Of a stretch of 64,000 nt of DNA, positions 1 to 11,608 are shown piece after piece. The translations under genes were made by a program, and so were the position numbers. Under the pieces are notes generated by a model. The model saw only the letters and a program-made list of their open reading frames with translations, made no database searches and was not told the DNA's origin. The stretch lies in NCBI GenBank assembly GCA_002900995.3, contig CM035314.1, positions 2,577,234 through 2,641,233 of the forward strand, written 5' to 3'. The stretch comes from Ganoderma boninense. Lineage: Eukaryota > Basidiomycota > Agaricomycetes > Polyporales > Polyporaceae. Each line of letters begins with the position of its first letter. Position 1 is the stretch's first letter.

Positions 1-2
1 GC

Positions 3-296
3 GAGGTGACCGCGGGCGTGGAGTGGCCGGAGTTCTTCGGGGCGATGGAGGCCGCGACGGAGGCGGACGCGGCGGTCCTCGCGGGCGTGCTGCGGGAGAC
101 GACGGCGTGGTGCGAGCGCTGGGCGGAGGTGCACCGCGCGCTGCCGCTGCTGACGAGGCTGCGGATGGAGGAGCGGGCGCGGCGCGAGGAGCTGGAGCGC
201 GAGGTGGTGGACCTGAGGACGCGGTGCAGGGTGCTCGAGGAGAGGCTGGACATGGGCGCTGGCGCGATGGCGGACAAGGGTTGCGTGCTGTTGTGA
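3..296 (+). CDS. 3' end of an F-box/LRR-type protein (partial, window edge)
   Basis: The frame is open from the first bases to a TGA at 294-296. The last ~85 residues are rich in Arg, Glu and Leu and read as a charged helix or coiled coil. They match in order the tail of the F-box protein at 2481-4398: a Trp-rich stretch, a short linker, then a repeated EELEREV-like helix (LEREVVDLRTRCRVLEERL here, LEREVQDLRERTGRTP there). I infer that this is the C-terminus of a tandem F-box paralogue whose F-box and LRR-like body lie upstream of the window. F-box proteins are substrate adaptors of SCF ubiquitin ligases; the substrate cannot be guessed. Confidence 0.6.
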   Translation, partial: EVTAGVEWPEFFGAMEAATEADAAVLAGVLRETTAWCERWAEVHRALPLLTRLRMEERARREELEREVVDLRTRCRVLEERLDMGAGAMADKGCVLL

Positions 297-2480
297 AGGT
301 TGGGGGTGCGAAGGAGGTCGTCGTTGTTGATCGTGAGTCCTCCTCGTCGTCGTCCTGAGGCTCATCCCCGAGGGTTGGCTGACCAAGGCCGACCAAGGTC
401 GTGGCAAACTAGACAGGATGGGTGTTGATATCCGGACCTTCTCCTATCCTAAAACTTTCTACTGATTATCATGGTCATCTGTGATCGACGGGGCTCCTTC
501 GAGGTCGTTAACGGCCTTTGTTCGACGAGTATATTCTAGTTCCTCTCGCATTTCGCTGATCATCAACTGTGGGATTGTTTCCCCAAGCTGCGTCGGTCTC
601 ATTTCGACGCAAGGAGCAAGGTCATATGCATAGTCTCATTGACAACTCACCGGCAAATTTCGACTAGTAGCAAAGTCGCGGCGTTGATGATCCAGGTGAG
701 CGCTATGATGTCTCGCTCGTTTCTAACGTATCTCCCGAATGAGGCACTTAGCGAGGGTTTAGCCTCGCAATGCAAATTGGCGGCGTCCGGGGTCCCCGGT
801 GTCTTCAGCGCCCTCCGTAATTGTCGCCTCGGGCCATCACTGGGCCATCTTGATGACCGTTCAAGACATGTCTAGTCCCCGTTATCGCTGTCAACGAGGC
901 ATGCGCCAAAATGTGTTTGTTGCGGAACTACGTATGTCGGAATGAGCGGGCGCTATGATATGGTTTGTCGCAAGGGTCCTAGCCTATGGCAGAGGGATAG
1001 GATGAGCCCGCTGACGGCCGCCGCCGGGTCAGCCTTGTGCCACCTTTGTCGCATCCACTCTCTTCGTATACATTCACCTTGGCAGTCAATGCATTCGGCT
1101 CGCCGAGTTGTCAGGGAACTTATGCACGCTCTTTGTTGTACAGTAGCCCCCCCCGCAGCATCAAGCACAATATGAGGAGCGCTTCCAAGTATCTCGATCC
1201 TGCTCTGGCGTCAAGAGAAGGCAGGTTATCTCATCAACCGTCATTCCATCGCCTGGTATCGCCATGATTCCCACCGGTAACTCACCTTGAAACGCAGATT
1301 CGGCGACTGTAGGAATGATAGCCTCCGCACCGAGGGGCCTGAAATCTTCTCGGATTTGGTCCCCTCGCCCGGATATTCGGGAACTTTGCGCCTTTACGTC
1401 CCGTTACGTCTTCTTAAGCTCATGTACGAACAGATGATCTATACCGAAATGGAGACGCCCCAAATGTGCGTCCAGAAGCAACCCACGCAGTCCTTAAGCC
1501 CCGAACAACGATGGCAATATGTATCGTGAGATGGATGTGAGTGCCTGGCCATTCACACTTGCTATTCCAAGTGCAGGGTAGGCCAGGACAAGCGGTATAG
1601 CCCGAGTATTTTAGGTGTGGCCGATGGCCGATGGTCGGGTGTTGTCAGCAGGTGGCGTCACAGTACCCCCATGTTCAGACGCGTTCCTTGGAGAATTAAT
1701 GTTCCTCGCAAGGACGGACCCGACTTCCAACTTATGCATGCCTTTTGGTACTAGCGTGCCGCACCTGCGTGCCAAGACGACTAGTTCCGTGATGACCGTT
1801 CCATCGCCCCGCGCGGTCCCATTCAGTGGAATGTGAAGTTAAAGGAGCCTCCCTACGCTGCGGCCACCGGCCACTCTCAGGCTGGAGGCCGTCGCTGCCG
1901 GTGTCGATGGCTGTGTGCGCATGCGTAGTTTAGCGATGGTTGAGCGGCGGGGGCCTCGGCATCATTTTAGAGGCCGAGAGGCGACACGTTGAAAGCCGGG
2001 CGGCTACTAACCACCGATCAGACGCCCCGAGGCACAGCTGATCGAAATCCGGTATTCATCTTTTATTGGGTCTGTGACGGCCGCGTCGCCGCCGCTCCCC
2101 ACGATGATTCCTCCGCCCGGAGAGGACAAGGCGCGCTGGTTCCGCATTGAGCTCGTGCGGTGGTAACGTTCACTGGGGCTCGGTGCTTGCCTGGGAGCTT
2201 ACGGCGCCTCCGGGGACGGTGACAGCGAGGGAGAGCCTGTTCAGGGAAGGGAATGGCATGAGAAGATTGGAGCAAGATCTGGATCAAGGCTCTCGGACAG
2301 CCAGCCATTGAAAAGGTGATTCCGGGGTCTTATCGGCCTCTTTCCCGTGCAAAGCGCTATGCGGTATATAGCCCGGCAAATTCTCCCGGCGAACACCCTA
2401 GCTTCTCAATCTCCTCCGTCTCCGGACCCACGCCCTCGTCCTCGAACCGTTGTGTTCTCCTAACGCCCCAGCTGCCACGC
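297..2480. other. intergenic, no supported gene
   Basis: About 2.2 kb without a recognisable gene. Short open frames occur on both strands but none has domain-like composition or splice structure. The last 200 bases are the probable promoter and 5' leader of the downstream F-box gene. Confidence 0.5.
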
Positions 2481-4398
2481 ATGCATCCTAGCTATGCCCG
2501 CTCGCTCGGCCACATCCACGAACTCCTCGCCATGATATTTTCCCACCTCGAGGATCATGATCTCGCGAGGGCGGCGTGCGTCTGCAAGCATTGGGCAGAG
2601 ATCGCGCTCGACACCCTCTGGTTCGAGGTGCACGACCTCAGACGTGTCCTGACTGTTCTCGCGCCGCTCACCCTGAAGCCCGAACGCGTTTCGGTCGCTA
2701 TGGGACGGTTACCTGGCGCTTATGTCGGTAGAACTTTCAAGTCATTGCCTCATTCTTCTTGATGTCCGCTGACGCCCTTTTATTTAGGCTTTCAAACGAC
2801 CGCTAGCCCCAGCGGACTGGCAGCGGTTTCAACGCTACTCGGGTAGGGTGCGCCGCTTGTGCCACGACCAACGCCATGTCCGTTCCGCCGGGGAGAAATC
2901 CAAGCGGCCGATGCTCCTTCACACAAAAGTCTTCGACGATCTCGCCGCGACTTGCCCGTCAGGAGACATCTTTCCCAATCTACAGTCGATCGTTTGGCAT
3001 GCTTACGCCTCGGAGCGACAGCCCCTCAGCCTCGCCTTCATGCACCGGCGCGTCAAACACCTCGGCCTCCATTTGTACCGATCGGAACCACTTCCCCTCG
3101 CAAACTACATCCGCGAGGTGTGCGGCCGATGTCAAGACCTCAGTAGTCTCGAACTCCGCCTCGACGAGCCAGTGAGGCAACTTGAGGACGACGTCTCAGC
3201 CCTATTACGGGGGTTTCCTCACCTTCAGGTGATCTCCTTGCCCATCTATTGTCTCACCTCCCGACTCCTCTCGGAGCTTTCAAGGCTCCACCATCTGAGG
3301 TCCATCTCCCTCGCAGATCCAGCTCATACAGAACCAGGAGACCGTGCAGACGTCAGTCACCTCGCGCCGGGGCTTTCAAGTTCCAACGAAGCCTTCCCCG
3401 CGCTTCGTAGCCTTTCGTTCAGTGCGCAAGTAGAGAATGCCACACAACTTCTCCGATTGTCTTCCTTCCCCAGGCAGCTTACGGAACTACACTTCAAAAG
3501 CGTGGTGATCGCGACCCCGGACTCACTGCAGGAACTTTTCGTGGCCATCCGCGACCGGTGCACCTCCCTTGTAGAGCTGTCTGTCGACTACATCATCGCT
3601 CCGGACTCCCCTCTACCCTCCCCTCCTCCGCCTTTGGAACAGCGTCCGTCCATCGAATGTTTTCGCCCCCTCTTCTCAGCGCGGTCCCTCCGTGTCTTCG
3701 AGCTACGATGGGATTATGCTTTGAACCTCAGCGACAACGATATCGAAGAGTTCGCGAGAAGCTGGCCATCCCTCACGAGTCTCCAGCTGAACGCCGAACC
3801 CGTTCCTGAGACGAACGGCCCCACCTTAACGTTACGCGCACTGCTTCCCTTCGCTCGCTACTGCCCTCATCTCCGCCATCTCGGCCTCCACGTCGACGCG
3901 AAAGCCGTCCCCAGCCTCCCTCCAAACCCCCACTCCCACGATGTCCCTCGCTTCCGGTGCCTCGAGACCTTCGCCGTTGGCCTCTCGGCGATCGCCAGGG
4001 CCGAGCTTGTTGCGCTCTTCCTGAGCCAGATCCTTCCCCTGGGTTGCACGGTCTGCTACGGCCTGCGGTGGCCGGACGCGTTCAACGTGGCCATGGAGCA
4101 CGCGCTCATCCCCGTCTGCCTCCGCGCGGAGATGTCGGCGTGCTGGGTGCGCTGGAAAGAGGTGTCGAAGCTGCTCCCGATCGCGACCCAGGCGCGGCTC
4201 GAGGAGAAGGGCCGCGTCGAGCTGTTGGAGAGGAAGATGGTCGCCCTCGGAGCTGTCGCGGAGGGAGGACAGGCAGCGGCTCAGCTCGCTGGAGCGGGAG
4301 GTGCAGGACCTGCGGGAGAGGACCGGAAGGACCCCGTAAAGGCAAAGGCCAGGCTGTGCGGGGGCAGTCGCCGGTATCGTAAGTCGCCCCAAATTTAG
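2481..4398 (+). CDS. F-box/leucine-rich-repeat-like protein
   Basis: The ATG at 2481 opens an F-box: IHELLAMIFSHLEDHDLARA, then VCKHWAEIALDTLWFEV. One intron separates this exon from the body. The acceptor is TTTATTTAG at 2787; the donor is uncertain (GT at 2688, 2694 or 2724 would keep phase 0). Exon 2 resumes with the RPLAPADWQRFQRYSGRVRRL-type stretch usual in basidiomycete F-box proteins, then ~450 residues of irregular Leu-rich repeats. Expected role: SCF substrate adaptor. Near 4250 the frame seems to break: the read frame runs on through Gly/Ala-rich sequence to a stop at 4398. A shifted frame at 4256-4339 encodes the charged helix REDRQRLSSLEREVQDLRER and a stop, matching the paralogue at 3-296. 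A true end at 4339 is therefore likely. Confidence 0.75.
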
Positions 4399-5294
4399 GG
4401 GGCATGTCCGGATTGTCGCCTCACAGGTTCCATGCTGGACCCTGGTAGAGGGACCGCGCCAAGTCGGTGTGAACCTTGCCACCGTTGCTCGCTTTGTTTT
4501 ACCCATCCAACGTCTATATTTGACCCGCACCTACTTAATCCCCGCTAATGCCGCTCGTCATACAGCAGTCGCCTTGCTATCTACTGTACTCCATCTCAAT
4601 GCGCTCTGTGTAGTTTGCGAATCACTGTGCTATACAAGCCTTTTTGCGCCAAACCCTATACCACATTACGCCACCGCAGAGGGCCACTCAAAATCGCCGA
4701 CTCGTTGGCGCCCCCGCACATCTCGTCCACTGTCACGACGACATCATCGTACACAATCATCCTATCTCGCTGGTGAGGGTTGCCAAGGAGCGGAGAAGCA
4801 TCTGGTGGTGCAAAGACATTCAGGGGAGACACGCCAAGGACCGACCACCACCTGTTCATCGTCACTTTTGCCTCATGGAGATACGCTATGTATCAGGTGG
4901 GGAGTGACAGTGGTCTACATAGATATATTCGTCACCCCTCAAGTCTTTGACAAACAGAAAGGCCAACGCTTGAAACTCACTAGATGCCATAGGACTGTTT
5001 TCATCATTTCCGACTCGTATGTTTGAAGAACCCGAACATTCGCGTGCGACTGGAATGGAACTATTCAGATCACACACAGGGGGTCGGGCACACCCGAGGG
5101 CCATGCACATTGCAGTGCTATCCAATCAGACTGCTATAGAGTACAATCATGAGGTCATTTCGTTCCATCAGATTCCGAGGCTATCCGACCCTCTTGCTCC
5201 GTCTCCGGGTGTCCGGATCCTCCGCACTTCGACATCGATACCGCAAGCCCCGGCTGCATGCGGGAGCACGCACGCACGTACCACTACGCATCCT
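4399..5294. other. intergenic between convergent genes
   Basis: The F-box gene (+) and the farnesyltransferase gene (-) converge on this ~0.9 kb. It should hold both 3' untranslated regions. No further coding sequence or repeat is supported. Confidence 0.5.
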
Positions 5295-7391
5295 TCACTT
5301 CTTGGCGTGGAGCGGGTAGCGCAAAGGCGGCGTCTGCCCGTAGAAGTATGCCAGCATCCCATCGGCGTGCGTGAACGTGAGATTGAAAACTGGGTGTGCT
5401 GCGTTCTGCAGGAGACGCGACACCGCGCGGACGGTGAGAAGACAGACGACCTCACGTAAACCGGGATGGTGGAGGACGGCCACTCACCACGCGGTTGGCC
5501 GCACCGCCGACGTACGTTTCCGCGCCTTCCTCCTCGGACCACGAGAGCGCGTGTGCGAACGTTTGTTTCTTCACCTCCTCGAATCTCTCACGCTCTACGT
5601 CCGACGACGGGACGTATGTCGTGTCTGGGTGGAGGAAAAAAGATTGGCGCTTCATGCACAGAGAGCGGGCTAGACAAGGCCACACCTTCTCTCGCCCGGG
5701 CCTGCACAGGATCCCAGGCGGACATGACGGCCTTCTTGCGCGTTTCAGAGGGAGTGACGCGATGCTGAGCAGCGGATAGGCCAGTTGCGCAATAGAGGGT
5801 GTGATATGCGTCTGCAGGCCTGAAGGCAGGAGTCAGCTCAGGGCCATAAATCGGAATATGTCGGAGCAAGAGCAACTAATAGGGCTGACTTAGGTGGCTT
5901 GTCTCTCAGTCCGCCGGCAGGGTGCTGACCGGCGTGTAGAATGTACTCCTGTAGAGCGCGCCTGTCGAAAAGGGATTCTGAACCACCAAATGCGTGAAGG
6001 CGCGGCGCCGAACAGAGGCGTTTAGCGAATCCGAAAACAGGGCCCAGTCAACTCGAAAAGTGCGTACCATCGACGTCGTCCCACACCTTCGCGCCATCCT
6101 CGTCGTTCTCATCAGGCTTTTCTACGTCCACGGGGACATGCGCGCCGGCAACACCGAGTATTGACTCTGCAAGGACGACGCATCCGCCAACCCACCAGCT
6201 GTAGCACCCATCTACGAGCTTGTTCGTCCGGCCCTTGAATCCCCCGAGTTCGATCGGGAGACCCTGCATTTGAACGCACCACCGAAGAAGGGCGCGGACA
6301 TCGATCTTCGGTTCGGGAAGCTGGCCTCCGGGCGCGGGAGAACAATAGAATTTGATGTATGGTTGCAGGAGCACCCATGACGCCGCAGCGCAGAATGTGT
6401 ACCCTCCGTGAGCTTCGCCGAGGACCGGGCGAGGCGCTGACGGGTCGCTCTGACGGGCAGAAGGCGTCGAGGTCTCTGTGTCATCTGGAACGGGAGGTGA
6501 AGAACCGATCCGCGAAGACACGTTGTTAACGCCCTACCTGAACCGAACGCCCACCCTGGAAAAGAGGCGTTACAGAAGCCGCCCTCGTACGTTTGGCATG
6601 TTGCCAAGAACTGAGGCAATCCGGCCAGAAGCTCTGGCGTCAGTATATTGAGTAGGGTGGCCACTACGAGAAGGCAATAAATTCCTCTGGTTCGAGGAGG
6701 GTTGAGCGGTGTACGTCAAACTGTATTGCACGATTACTCGCCTAACATCGACCTCGCCGTGATGGCTCACAAGGAAGGATCCGTCCGCTTGTTTCACGGA
6801 CATAAAAAACTGATACATCATCTTGCTGCGTTACCCTTCAGAGGTGAGAGGAGCGCTTAGGACGACCGGATGACTGCATGTCGTACCGATCTATGGCATC
6901 CCAGCCCCCACCCTCGCCGGGGCGTCCCACCACGGCAAAAGCAGAAACTGCTGCGTAGGTTGCGAGGAGGTGGGCCGCTTGGCCAGGCCCTCCGCCAAAG
7001 CCACCCTCAGGGTGTTGGAGCGCCAATAACGTCTCGATTGTCCTGTGAATGGACATAAAGTTGTCAGGGGTGATGGCTCGAGCGCAGCTCATTACATCTC
7101 ACCGTTTCTTCGTCTGATCGTCGAGACCGGCGCCTAGGACGCTGAATCATGAAGAGTCCAGTAAATGAGCCATGGCTGGCTCGCATCTTGAGAGATATAG
7201 CGTTCTGGAAACCCTTGACGGAGGTTACGCAGCAGAAAGTCGAAGTGGGATCGCCGATGCAATTCAGCCCCAGTGGCGCTCTCCCGATGCGACTTGATCG
7301 TCGTCTCTGTGGCTGACTGGAGCACGGACGTTGCTGTCCGATACCCATCCGCTGGCGTTGGCGAAAATCCGATCGTCGGGGTGGCGGCCAT
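5295..7391 (-). CDS. RAM1: protein farnesyltransferase beta subunit
   Basis: Nine exons: 7103-7391, 6887-7042, 6742-6825, 6538-6686, 6068-6484, 5890-5977, 5686-5819, 5488-5624, 5295-5405. The product is ~521 aa. The alpha-alpha barrel repeats are clear: LALQHPEGGFGGGPGQ, CQTYEGGFCNASFPG, GEAHGGYTFCAAASW, PIELGGFKGRTNK. The zinc ligands of the family are present: Asp and Cys in LVDGCYSWW and His in AYHTLYC. The C-terminus HPVFNLTFTHADGMLAYFYG is also typical. With the alpha subunit it farnesylates CaaX proteins such as Ras and mating-factor precursors in the cytosol. Two oddities. Exon 1 carries an apparent one-base deletion near 7143-7150: the frame hits TAG, but one added base restores SVLGAGLDDQTKK. 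The third intron (6687-6741) has a GC donor. Confidence 0.92.
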
Positions 7392-8350
7392 GGTTCGACT
7401 GGATGTAGGTCCCGTCGCAGCGGCGGAGATGGTTAGTTACCCCAAACGATCAGCAGACCTTGTTGCTGGTAAGAGCGATTCAGTGGCGTGGTGATTGTGA
7501 AACCACCTTATACGATGTACGAACGCAGCAGCCCTCTATGAAGGTGGCCAGTGGCGGGCTATTAGTAGTCAATTGTTGAGGACAAACCTTATGGGCACTC
7601 GGATCAATGCAGAAATTTAATCGGAGTTGTGTGCCCTGCGCTTGCGAGTTTTTAACATTTTGTCGGAGCTTGGAAGTCGAATCTCCGTGCTTGAGCGCCT
7701 TCGGAGGCGCTCACATTGATACTTATTTTCCACCATGACAATCGACGTCCATCCACAGGCATCGAAACATCTCTTCTCGTGATCCAACGCTGTTGCATTC
7801 AAGCGACCGCTGCATTCATACTATTCTGAAGCTAAGCGTGTCCAAGGTTTGATGGGTCACCGGATAACACAAGATCAGGCCGGTCTGACTTTGGATAGAC
7901 ACCTGGCTTCAGAAGCTTTTCTCCCTCCTGCTTCCTTACCAAATCTGCACATATGATCATTCAGCTGAAGGATTCCAAGTCACTTGTGTCGGTCTGCTGG
8001 CACCTGTTTTAATTTAAAGAGAGAACTAGAAACCCATCGAAGCGGGCCGGTCTTGCGGCTAACCTGCGACCTGATGACCGAGAGAGAAGCTGGTTCTAAG
8101 ATGGTGAGTATATTACTGCCACTCTCGAAGACGTCCAAGATAACCTTATTGCAGATACCCACGGACACTCTATGAATTGCGAAATATTTTCGGGTGGCAA
8201 GAAGCGAAGACGATCTCCGCGCGGTCCGCAGCTGTTCTTGCTGGGAGTCAGGTGGGCAAAGGCTTCACCTTCTCAATAGACGGCTAGTATCCTATATGAT
8301 GGTAAGAACCGGCGGTCTAACGCACTCAGGCCCAATATCCTGAAAGCTCA
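7392..8350. other. shared intergenic region between divergent genes
   Basis: About 0.96 kb between the divergent starts of the farnesyltransferase (-) and esterase (+) genes. It should contain both promoters. No coding exon or repeat was recognised. Confidence 0.4.
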
Positions 8351-9806
8351 ATGACGCTGCTTCCCAGGTTTTCCCGACTCCGTGTTTTGACCTGTCTTGC
8401 GGCGACTGTCTCTGTGGTCTTGGCGGCGCCAGTAAACCTAAGACCCAGGTTCAACTGGGACACGACAAAGTACCTTTATGCTTTTGGGGACTCGTATACT
8501 TTCGTGGGAGGAACATATGGCTACCCAAAGTTTAGGTGCGCTTTTCCGAAAAGAGAAACAACTCAACCGCAGCTCACCAGCCAACACGACCTGTAGTTTC
8601 ATTGGAAGTGCCTTCAACCTCACATTTACTCCAGAAGAACTCCTCAATGACGAAATAGAGGCGAATGTGGTTGGTTTGGGGCATCACGGCTGCACATTAT
8701 CTTGGTCAATCTGGCTAACTACGTATTTAGACGGGTTCTGACAGCGGAACTTGGGTATACGAACTATTTGGATATTTGGCTGTCATCAACTCATTGTGCT
8801 CGCCAGACTGAGTATCTTACTGGCTGTTTCGAAGGGAAGCCTTCAGACTGTGCCCCACATCAGTTGTGGAATTTCGCCTTCTCGGGTGCCGATGTTGATA
8901 AGGCTCTGTAAGGCGATATCCATCAACTCTACAAGGTTCTCACTAACATGCTCACTTCCGACACTCCAGTCTTCCCCTTCACCACAATTTCTCTGTGGAC
9001 CTCGTCGATCAAGTACAAGAGTGGGCGCTGTACGGTTCTGACGTGGTCCCCCATCCTCCAGAGGAGACCCTTACCGCCTTCTGGATCGGTATCAATGACA
9101 CCGGCGACACCTTGCAGAACACCACAGTAATGCCTTTGCTATCCTCATCTAGACTCCTTCCTGACACGAATGTGATGTAGCTCGACTTCAAGGCTTTCTG
9201 GGAGCTTGAGATGCAATCCTTGTTCGGTGCCGTGGTATGCACCAAGACGACGATTTTCGCGGCGTTCGTCTTCGCTGACACATCTGACATTTCGACTGAA
9301 CAGCAAAATGCATACGACCACTACCTCCGCGGCACGTATCTCTTCATCACCCTCCCGCCCCTCGAGCGCTCCCCGGACCACATCGGCACGTCTATCGCGC
9401 CGCTCTACAAGCAGAACATCATCGACTACAACACCGCGCTCCTAAACCACACTGAACATTTTGCCGCGACGCACAGGGACGTCAACATCCTGACGTTCGA
9501 TGCGCACGCATGGTTCAACGAGATCTTGGACACCGCGGAGGACTACGGATTCACGAATATAACTGGGTACGAGCATGGTCGTTTGCAATTCGATAAGAGT
9601 GATGGAATGCTCAGATGCGCGCATGCTCAGGTTTTGCGAGTGCACGGACCCAACGTTCTTCTGGTTCAGTACGTGCAGTGGTGCTCTTGCGCAGAGCCGT
9701 CATGATCTCTAACCATACTCCAGACACAGGCCATCCGACAGCTCATGTTCACCGTCTGCTCGCAGGGGCGATCGAATCTGAGTTGAAGAGAGCCTCCGTC
9801 TTCTGA
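8351..9806 (+). CDS. secreted SGNH/GDSL esterase (CE16-like)
   Basis: Nine exons: 8351-8535, 8597-8666 (or 8669), 8731-8754, 8807-8907, 8970-9126, 9181-9234, 9304-9566, 9631-9668, 9724-9806. The product is ~324 aa with all phases consistent. The N-terminus (LTCLAATVSVVLAAPV) is a signal peptide. SGNH blocks appear in order: YLYAFGDSYTFVGG (nucleophile Ser), FAFSGADVDKAL (block II Gly), FWIGINDTGDT (block III Asn) and NTGHPTAHVH (catalytic His). Exon 3 is only 24 nt and codes for a TGSDSGTW loop. Relatives are fungal carbohydrate acetylesterases and lipase-like hydrolases that act outside the cell; the substrate is not determined by sequence. No frame breaks were found. Confidence 0.85.
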
Positions 9807-10280
9807 AGGCGCGGTCAAAAATATGCCGCGATGCAGTCGGTGAACTAAGTGATAGCCAGAACAGAGGAGGAATAAATGATTGCTTCGCTAGGAGTAGCTA
9901 GATGAATGGAAGAATACAAAACACATAGCGAAGAGGATAGCGATACATGACATCCGAAAACATATGCCCGAAAGGAGAGGTGTTGTAATGGTGCTAAACG
10001 AGAGTCTCTGATTCTGTTTCACTGGGGGAATGCCGCAAGTCCATGAGATATCTGTCTAGAACATCGCAATGCTCGTCGTCTAAGGAACCAAGCGGCCCGT
10101 CGACGATCGACGGCGCATCAAGTGCGTCTCCGAGTCTGCGGAAAGGCCGCGGCAACCTCACGGAATGGATGTTGGAACCGTGGGTGCGGAGACGGGGGCG
10201 CTGTCGTCGCGCGGGCATCGCATGACAAAAAGAAGACGGCTTTTGCCACCTGCTGGGCGTCCCGGACGTTCTCCATAAGA
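9807..10280. other. intergenic, convergent 3' ends
   Basis: The esterase (+) and the helical-protein gene (-) end toward each other here. Nothing else is supported. Confidence 0.4.
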
Positions 10281-11389
10281 TCAACGAGCCAGGAGGCGTG
10301 AGGGGGTCCGCTGCTCTTCTTCTGCTAGCGCTTTCGCGGCCTCGAGGCTGGCCCTCAAACGTTTGACCTCAGCGATCTTGCTCTCGAGTTTCTTCTGGAG
10401 AGCCGCAACGCGCTCGAGTGTCTCCCGAACGTGCGCGGTGGCGTCAGGGAGGACGACTTCGTGGATGCCGACAACGAAAGAGAGGACCATGACGTCGACT
10501 GCCGTCAGTATCGCCGAGGTGAGGGGTGAGAATGGCACTGCGATCACAGACTAGGGATCCCGATGTCAGCATAGGTCGTCTTGCTCATCTGGGAAGGAGA
10601 AGTACGCACAGCTGCACGAACGACGTTCTGCAGGAGTTTACGCCGATGCATCTTCTCTTCCGCCTTGATCAGCTCGTCGCGTGCCACGAAGAGGGCCTTG
10701 GCGTCGTCGATGCTCTTCTGGAGCTCGTCTTCGACGTCACATAGGACCTTGTAGTGTTCCGCAAAGCGCGCCTGGTGCTTCTTGCTAGTGCTCCTGCAGA
10801 CATAGCCAGGTGTCACTGTTATTTGCACGGTCGCGTCTCCAGACCCTGTGAGCCAAGCATAATCAGAGCATGGCCCTTTGAAGATGCGTCTGACCTACCC
10901 CAAGAACGATTGTCCGCTGGGATAGCAATCTCTCACGGAACTCAGCCACAGTCAAGGACGAGATTTCTCGTTCTGGGGGTCGTGATATTGTTGAAGGAGT
11001 GTGATAATGGAGTTCGCGGCCTCGATCGCCCTGCGTATCTCCGTCTTGATGGGCGGCAGGACTGTGTTAAACGACAGCTCCTTTGACGTGCCAACCCGAG
11101 AATGTTTCCATCCTTTGGCGGTCCCCTACAGGTATATGATGAGCACTTGCGTAAGACGAGACGATCGGCCGCGATCTCACGCACAGCATGTGCACGGAAG
11201 GTCATCCTTAGCGTCCGCATCGGCTGCCTTGGTCCCCGCTCCAGTGGTTTCCGAAGGATCGGTTGGAAGGGTCGGGCGCGCGTCACTGTTGGAATTTGGC
11301 TCAGGTGCCGGCGAAGCACCGCTTTCTGGGGCTACGAAAGGAGGAGTCCCTGTTGAACTAGACGAAAAAGCGGAGTCGGTGTGGTCCAT
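10281..11389 (-). CDS. uncharacterised helical protein
   Basis: Not recognised. Likely exons: about 11181-11389 (Ser/Thr/Pro/Ala-rich N-terminus starting MDHTDSAF), 10895-11125, 10610-10845 and 10281-10550. Exon 2 encodes SKELSFNTVLPPIKTEIRRA and an amphipathic helix. Exon 3 encodes a charged coiled coil (HQARFAEHYKVLCDVEDELQ, EEKMHRRKLLQ). The last exon has a hydrophobic stretch (SAILTAVDVMVLSFVVGIHE) followed by a heptad-rich coiled coil (LERVAALQKKLESKIAEVKR). Exons 3 and 4 join in phase 0. The exon 1/2 junction is not in phase, and exon 2 seems to need one extra base near 10963-10968 to run from QNEKSR into LTVAEFRERLLSQRT. It may be membrane-anchored; that is inference only. Confidence 0.5.
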
Positions 11390-11608
11390 CGTGCCAAGTT
11401 GCCAACGACGTGCTGGTCAGCTTGAGAGGTGGTCGAAGAGGAACGATGATGGTGGTGGCGTCAGGGCCAATCTACCCCGCTCGTCGGTCCGGGACGGGCC
11501 ATACGGATTTATCAGCACGCTGACGCATAACCCGCGGTGGCTTTTGCTGCTTCCGCGGCCGCTCTCTCGAGTTTTCCAACATACAGTACACAGGCATGCA
11601 GCGCTATG

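Noticed and set aside
3832..4530. 232-codon open frame on the minus strand
   Set aside because: It is antisense to the F-box gene; GC-rich codons leave a long stop-free shadow. Its product is Arg/Pro-rich without domain features.
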